Shown: piece by piece, positions 61,331-64,000 of the stretch
Layout of the letters: each line of letters begins with the position of its first letter
Numbering within the stretch: position 1 is the stretch's first letter
Assembly: GCA_964519955.1 (NCBI GenBank)
Contig: CAZFLM010000032.1
Coordinates: 5,318 to 69,317 of the forward strand
DNA length: 64,000 nt
From: CAZFLM01 sp964519955
GTDB taxonomy: Bacteria > Armatimonadota > Chthonomonadetes > Chthonomonadales > CAJBBX01
Reading direction: 5' to 3'
Notes under the pieces: model-generated
The model's input: only the letters and a program-made list of their open reading frames with translations
Told to the model about the DNA's origin: nothing
Database searches by the model: none
Position numbers and translations under genes: made by a program

Positions 61331-63732
61331 CCATTGGCATCTGCTCGGCACTACTGGCACTGGCGTGCTGCTCCGCCATAGCCCAGGCGCCGGCCGCGCT
61401 AGAGCGGCCGGGCGAGAACATCGCGCTGCACCGCCCGTACTCCCTCGACCCCGGGCCGAACTACGCGCTCTGCACGGACGACGGCGACAAGGTGCAGCTC
61501 ACGGACGGCCAGTACGTCGAGGGCTACTTCTGGACGCAGCAGGGCACGGTCGGCTGGCAGAACGCGCGGCCGGTGCACATCACCGTCGACCTGGGCAGCG
61601 ACCAGCCGATCTGCGGCGTGAGCTACAGCACCGCGGCAGGCGTCGCGGGCGTCGAGTGGCCCGGCGCGATCCAGGTGTACGTGTCGGACGATGGGAAGTC
61701 TTGGTGGAGTGCGGGCGAGCTGATCGGCCTGAGCGCGAAGCATGGCGCGCCGCCTGCGTCCGGCTACGCGACGCACCGCTACTGGACCGGCGATCTGAAG
61801 TGCCACGGGCGCTACGTCTGCCTGCAGGTCGAGGGCGCCGGCGCGTTCACGTTCTGCGACGAGGTGGAGGTGTACCGCGGCTCCGACGCGCTCCTCTCCG
61901 CGCCGCGCGAGGGGTCGCCTGTCTCCGACCTGAAGGCGGCGTACCAGGCCAACGCCACCTCCGGCGCGGTTCGTCGGGCGGTCCTGGCCGATGCGGCCAC
62001 CATCCGCGAGCAGGTGGAGAAGGCGGGCCTCACTGGCAGTCTGGCGGGCGAACTGGACGCAGCGTCCGCCGAGCTGGCCGGCCTGAAGGTGCCGCCGGAC
62101 TGGCGCGCCATCCTCCCCTACAGCCCTGCCCACGAGCGCGTTCTGCGGGTTCGAGCAGCGGCGTGGCGTGCGGCAGGCATGAGGCCGGTCGTCTGGCAGT
62201 CGGGGCGCTGGGATCCGCTCCAGCCCGGCGACCCGCCGCCGACGGGTGCCAAGCCGCCGGCCATCGACCTCGTGATGCTGCGCAGCGAGACGCGCGGCGC
62301 GGCCCTCAACGTGACGAACCCGACCGAGCGCGAGATGGTGGTGAGGGTCTCGCCCCGCGGACTTCCGGGCGGCGAGGCGCCTGGTTGGCTCACCGTACAC
62401 GAGGTCGCGTGGACCGCCATGGCGAATGGCCAGCCGGTCGGCTCCGCGCTCCCCGAAGCCAAGCGGACCGCGGGCGGGTGGGAGGTCCACATCCCGGCCG
62501 GCGTCACCCGGCAGATCTGGCTGAGCGTGGACAGCGCCACGCTCGCGCCCCGTCGCCATCGCGGGACGATCGAGCTGGCGGCCGACGGCAAGCCCCTCGC
62601 CACGGTTCCGCTGTCGGTGCGCGTGTCGAAGGTGGCCATGCCCGAGCACCTGGCGCTCTCGCTGGGCGGCTGGGACTACAACCAGTCGCCGACCTACGCG
62701 GTGACGAACGAAACGCTGCCCGGCGTGGTCGCGTTCCTGAAGCGCTACCACCTCGACGCGCCCTGGGCGCAGAACAGCGTGATGCCCTTCGGCACGCACG
62801 ACGCAAGCGGCAGGATGTCGGCGCCGCCCAACACCTCCCTGATGGACTCCTGGCTGGAGCGATGGAAGGGCGCGCGTTTCTACTTCGTGTTTGCCGACCT
62901 GAGCGGACCGATCCCGGACACGCCGGAGGCACGCCGCCGGATCGCCGACTGGATCACGTTCTGGGCGGAGCACGTGGCCCAGCGCGGCGTTAAGCCATCC
63001 CAGCTCGGCCTGCTGCTGCTCGACGAACCGCGCGAGAAGCAGCACGACGAGGCAATCGTTCGCGTCGCACGGATCATCCACGAGGCGCAGCCGGACGTGC
63101 TCGTCTTCGAGGACCCGATCTGGCCAAACCCGCGCCAGACATCCCCGGAGATGCTCGCCGCGTCGAACATCCTGTGCCCCAACCGCCCCATGTGGCTGAC
63201 CGGCCGCAAGAGCTACGAGCAGGTCTACCTGCCGCAGCAGCAGGCCGGCAAGATGCTCGCGTTCTATAGCTGCTCAGGCCCCGTGCGCACGCTCGACCCG
63301 TACGCCTACCACCGGCTGCAGGCCTGGGATTGCTTCCGCTACGGCATGGTGCACGAGGGCTTCTGGGCGTTCGGCGACACCGGCGGCGGCCCCTCGTCCT
63401 GGAACGAGTTCGCGTCGCCTGGCGCGCAGTACTGCCCGCAGTTCCTCGACCCGAGCGGCTGCACGACCTCGAAGCACATGGAGGCGATCCGCGAGGGATT
63501 GTACGACCACCAGACGCTCACGCTGCTGAAGGAGGCCGTCGCCGCGGCGGACAAGGCCAAGCGGCGCGGCCCGGTGCTGGAAGCGGCACGGCGCCTGCTG
63601 GTCGATGGCCCGAAGCAGGTGACCGAGGCGAAGGGCGCGGAGTACATTCACTGGGCAGCCGAGAAGGACCGCTCCCTGGCCGACCAGGTGCGCCTGCGGG
63701 CGATCGAGCTGCTGGAGAAGCTGACGCGGTAG
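61327..63732 (+). CDS. Secreted DUF4091 / GH123-like glycosidase with F5/8-type N-terminus
   Basis: 801 aa from the ATG at 61327 (ACAGGAGGC ahead; overlaps the previous stop in ATGA). Signal peptide about 1-20. Residues 30-190 form an F5/8-type module (IALHRPYSLDPGPN, HITVDLGSDQPICGVSY, FTFCDEVEVYRG). Later domains include a beta-sandwich (VSPRGLPGGEAPGW) and a barrel from about 430. LLLLDEPREK with Asp566-Glu567 matches the catalytic Asp-Glu pair of the GH123/DUF4091 clan (N-acetyl-galactosaminidase by substrate-assisted catalysis). Final helix-rich segment LYDHQTLTLLKEAVAAADKAK. Confidence 0.85.
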   Translation: MTIGICSALLALACCSAIAQAPAALERPGENIALHRPYSLDPGPNYALCTDDGDKVQLTDGQYVEGYFWTQQGTVGWQNARPVHITVDLGSDQPICGVSYSTAAGVAGVEWPGAIQVYVSDDGKSWWSAGELIGLSAKHGAPPASGYATHRYWTGDLKCHGRYVCLQVEGAGAFTFCDEVEVYRGSDALLSAPREGSPVSDLKAAYQANATSGAVRRAVLADAATIREQVEKAGLTGSLAGELDAASAELAGLKVPPDWRAILPYSPAHERVLRVRAAAWRAAGMRPVVWQSGRWDPLQPGDPPPTGAKPPAIDLVMLRSETRGAALNVTNPTEREMVVRVSPRGLPGGEAPGWLTVHEVAWTAMANGQPVGSALPEAKRTAGGWEVHIPAGVTRQIWLSVDSATLAPRRHRGTIELAADGKPLATVPLSVRVSKVAMPEHLALSLGGWDYNQSPTYAVTNETLPGVVAFLKRYHLDAPWAQNSVMPFGTHDASGRMSAPPNTSLMDSWLERWKGARFYFVFADLSGPIPDTPEARRRIADWITFWAEHVAQRGVKPSQLGLLLLDEPREKQHDEAIVRVARIIHEAQPDVLVFEDPIWPNPRQTSPEMLAASNILCPNRPMWLTGRKSYEQVYLPQQQAGKMLAFYSCSGPVRTLDPYAYHRLQAWDCFRYGMVHEGFWAFGDTGGGPSSWNEFASPGAQYCPQFLDPSGCTTSKHMEAIREGLYDHQTLTLLKEAVAAADKAKRRGPVLEAARRLLVDGPKQVTEAKGAEYIHWAAEKDRSLADQVRLRAIELLEKLTR

Positions 63733-63756
63733 GGCGATCGGCCCGGCTGTGTGCGT

Positions 63757-64000
63757 GTTCCAGCGTTCCCGGCGTGCCGCGGAGGGCGCGCCCCACGGGT
63801 TGGTGCAGCGTGCGGGGCGGTGTGTGGGGCGGGGCCTCCGCGCCCCGCCGGGTCTTTGACGTTCCCGTGACGTTGTGCGTGCTGCCACGTTCCCGGCGCG
63901 CCGCGCAGGGCGCGCCCCACGGGTCGGTGCTGCGTGATGCCCGATGTGTGGGGCGGGGCCTCCGCGCCCCGCCGGGTCGTTGACGTTCGCCGTGGCGTTG
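63757..64000 (+). repeat. R4 repeat, two tandem units at the window end
   Basis: Two copies of a 124-bp unit (from TTCCCGGCGTGCCGCGGAGG at 63766, again from 63890). Each holds GGGCGCGCCCCACGGGT and the near-palindrome GGCGGGGCCTCCGCGCCCCGCC. It starts 25 bases past the stop of the DUF4091 gene and matches, inverted, the copy at 36633-36728. Confidence 0.85.

Overview
The window is high-GC bacterial DNA with densely packed genes on both strands. The gene content suggests a free-living or surface-associated polysaccharide degrader of the Armatimonadota or Planctomycetota/Verrucomicrobiota kind. The evidence is many secreted glycosidases with no TonB/SusCD system, TAT-exported oxidoreductase and pectate-lyase-like proteins, GHL6-like and DUF4091-like hydrolases, a DUF6785-like multi-spanning membrane protein, and short interspersed repeats at gene ends. 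The phylum is an inference; no rRNA or tRNA gene was recognised. A run of 100 Ns at 14586-14685 marks a scaffold join, so order across it is provisional.

Layout. 0-4.2 kb is signalling: a PAS/histidine kinase cut by the left edge, about 1.1 kb with no recognisable gene, then a receiver-HD-GYP protein with a good promoter. 4.3-19.4 kb mixes sugar metabolism (GH32 fructanase, HpcH/HpaI aldolase, sulfatase, TAT Gfo/Idh/MocA oxidoreductase, pectate-lyase-3 protein) with a metallopeptidase-like secreted protein, a zinc-ribbon membrane protein, a nucleotidyltransferase-like protein, MntP, an alpha/beta hydrolase and DoxX. 19.4-24.3 kb holds secreted proteins, including a GHL6-like hydrolase translationally coupled to a PQQ-type propeller. 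24.3-32.3 kb is a long minus-strand run: HEAT-like membrane protein, ABC-2 exporter pair, SRAP DNA-repair protein, and a secreted operon with two tandem STN-like paralogues. 32.7-42.5 kb is plus strand: a large GH2-type enzyme, a receiver-like/glycosidase-propeller fusion, and three tandem paralogues of an unrecognised exported family joined by GTGA overlaps. 42.5-53.4 kb is minus strand: amidohydrolase, a two-gene unit of unknowns, a beta-helix protein, a TIM-barrel-like protein and a GH106 rhamnosidase. 53.6-63.7 kb is plus strand: a DUF6785-like membrane protein, GH5, a small membrane protein, GH29 fucosidase, a DUF5060/GH5-like enzyme and a DUF4091/GH123-like enzyme.

How it fits together: the secreted GH2, GH5, GH29, GH32, GH106 and GH123-like enzymes would release fructose, rhamnose, fucose, mannose/glucose and possibly N-acetylhexosamine from complex glycans. 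The sulfatase, oxidoreductase, aldolase and amidohydrolase could process the products. No dedicated sugar transporter was seen, apart from the possible DUF6785-like carrier divergent from GH106.

The least explained features are (i) the exported triplet at 38.3-42.5 kb, (ii) the STN-like tandem pair with a 395-bp identical block, (iii) the degenerate receiver fused to a glycosidase-like propeller, (iv) four families of short repeats that sit at gene ends, one of which supplies the stop codons of four genes, and (v) strongly structured intergenic DNA upstream of mntP and at 55.6-55.96 kb.
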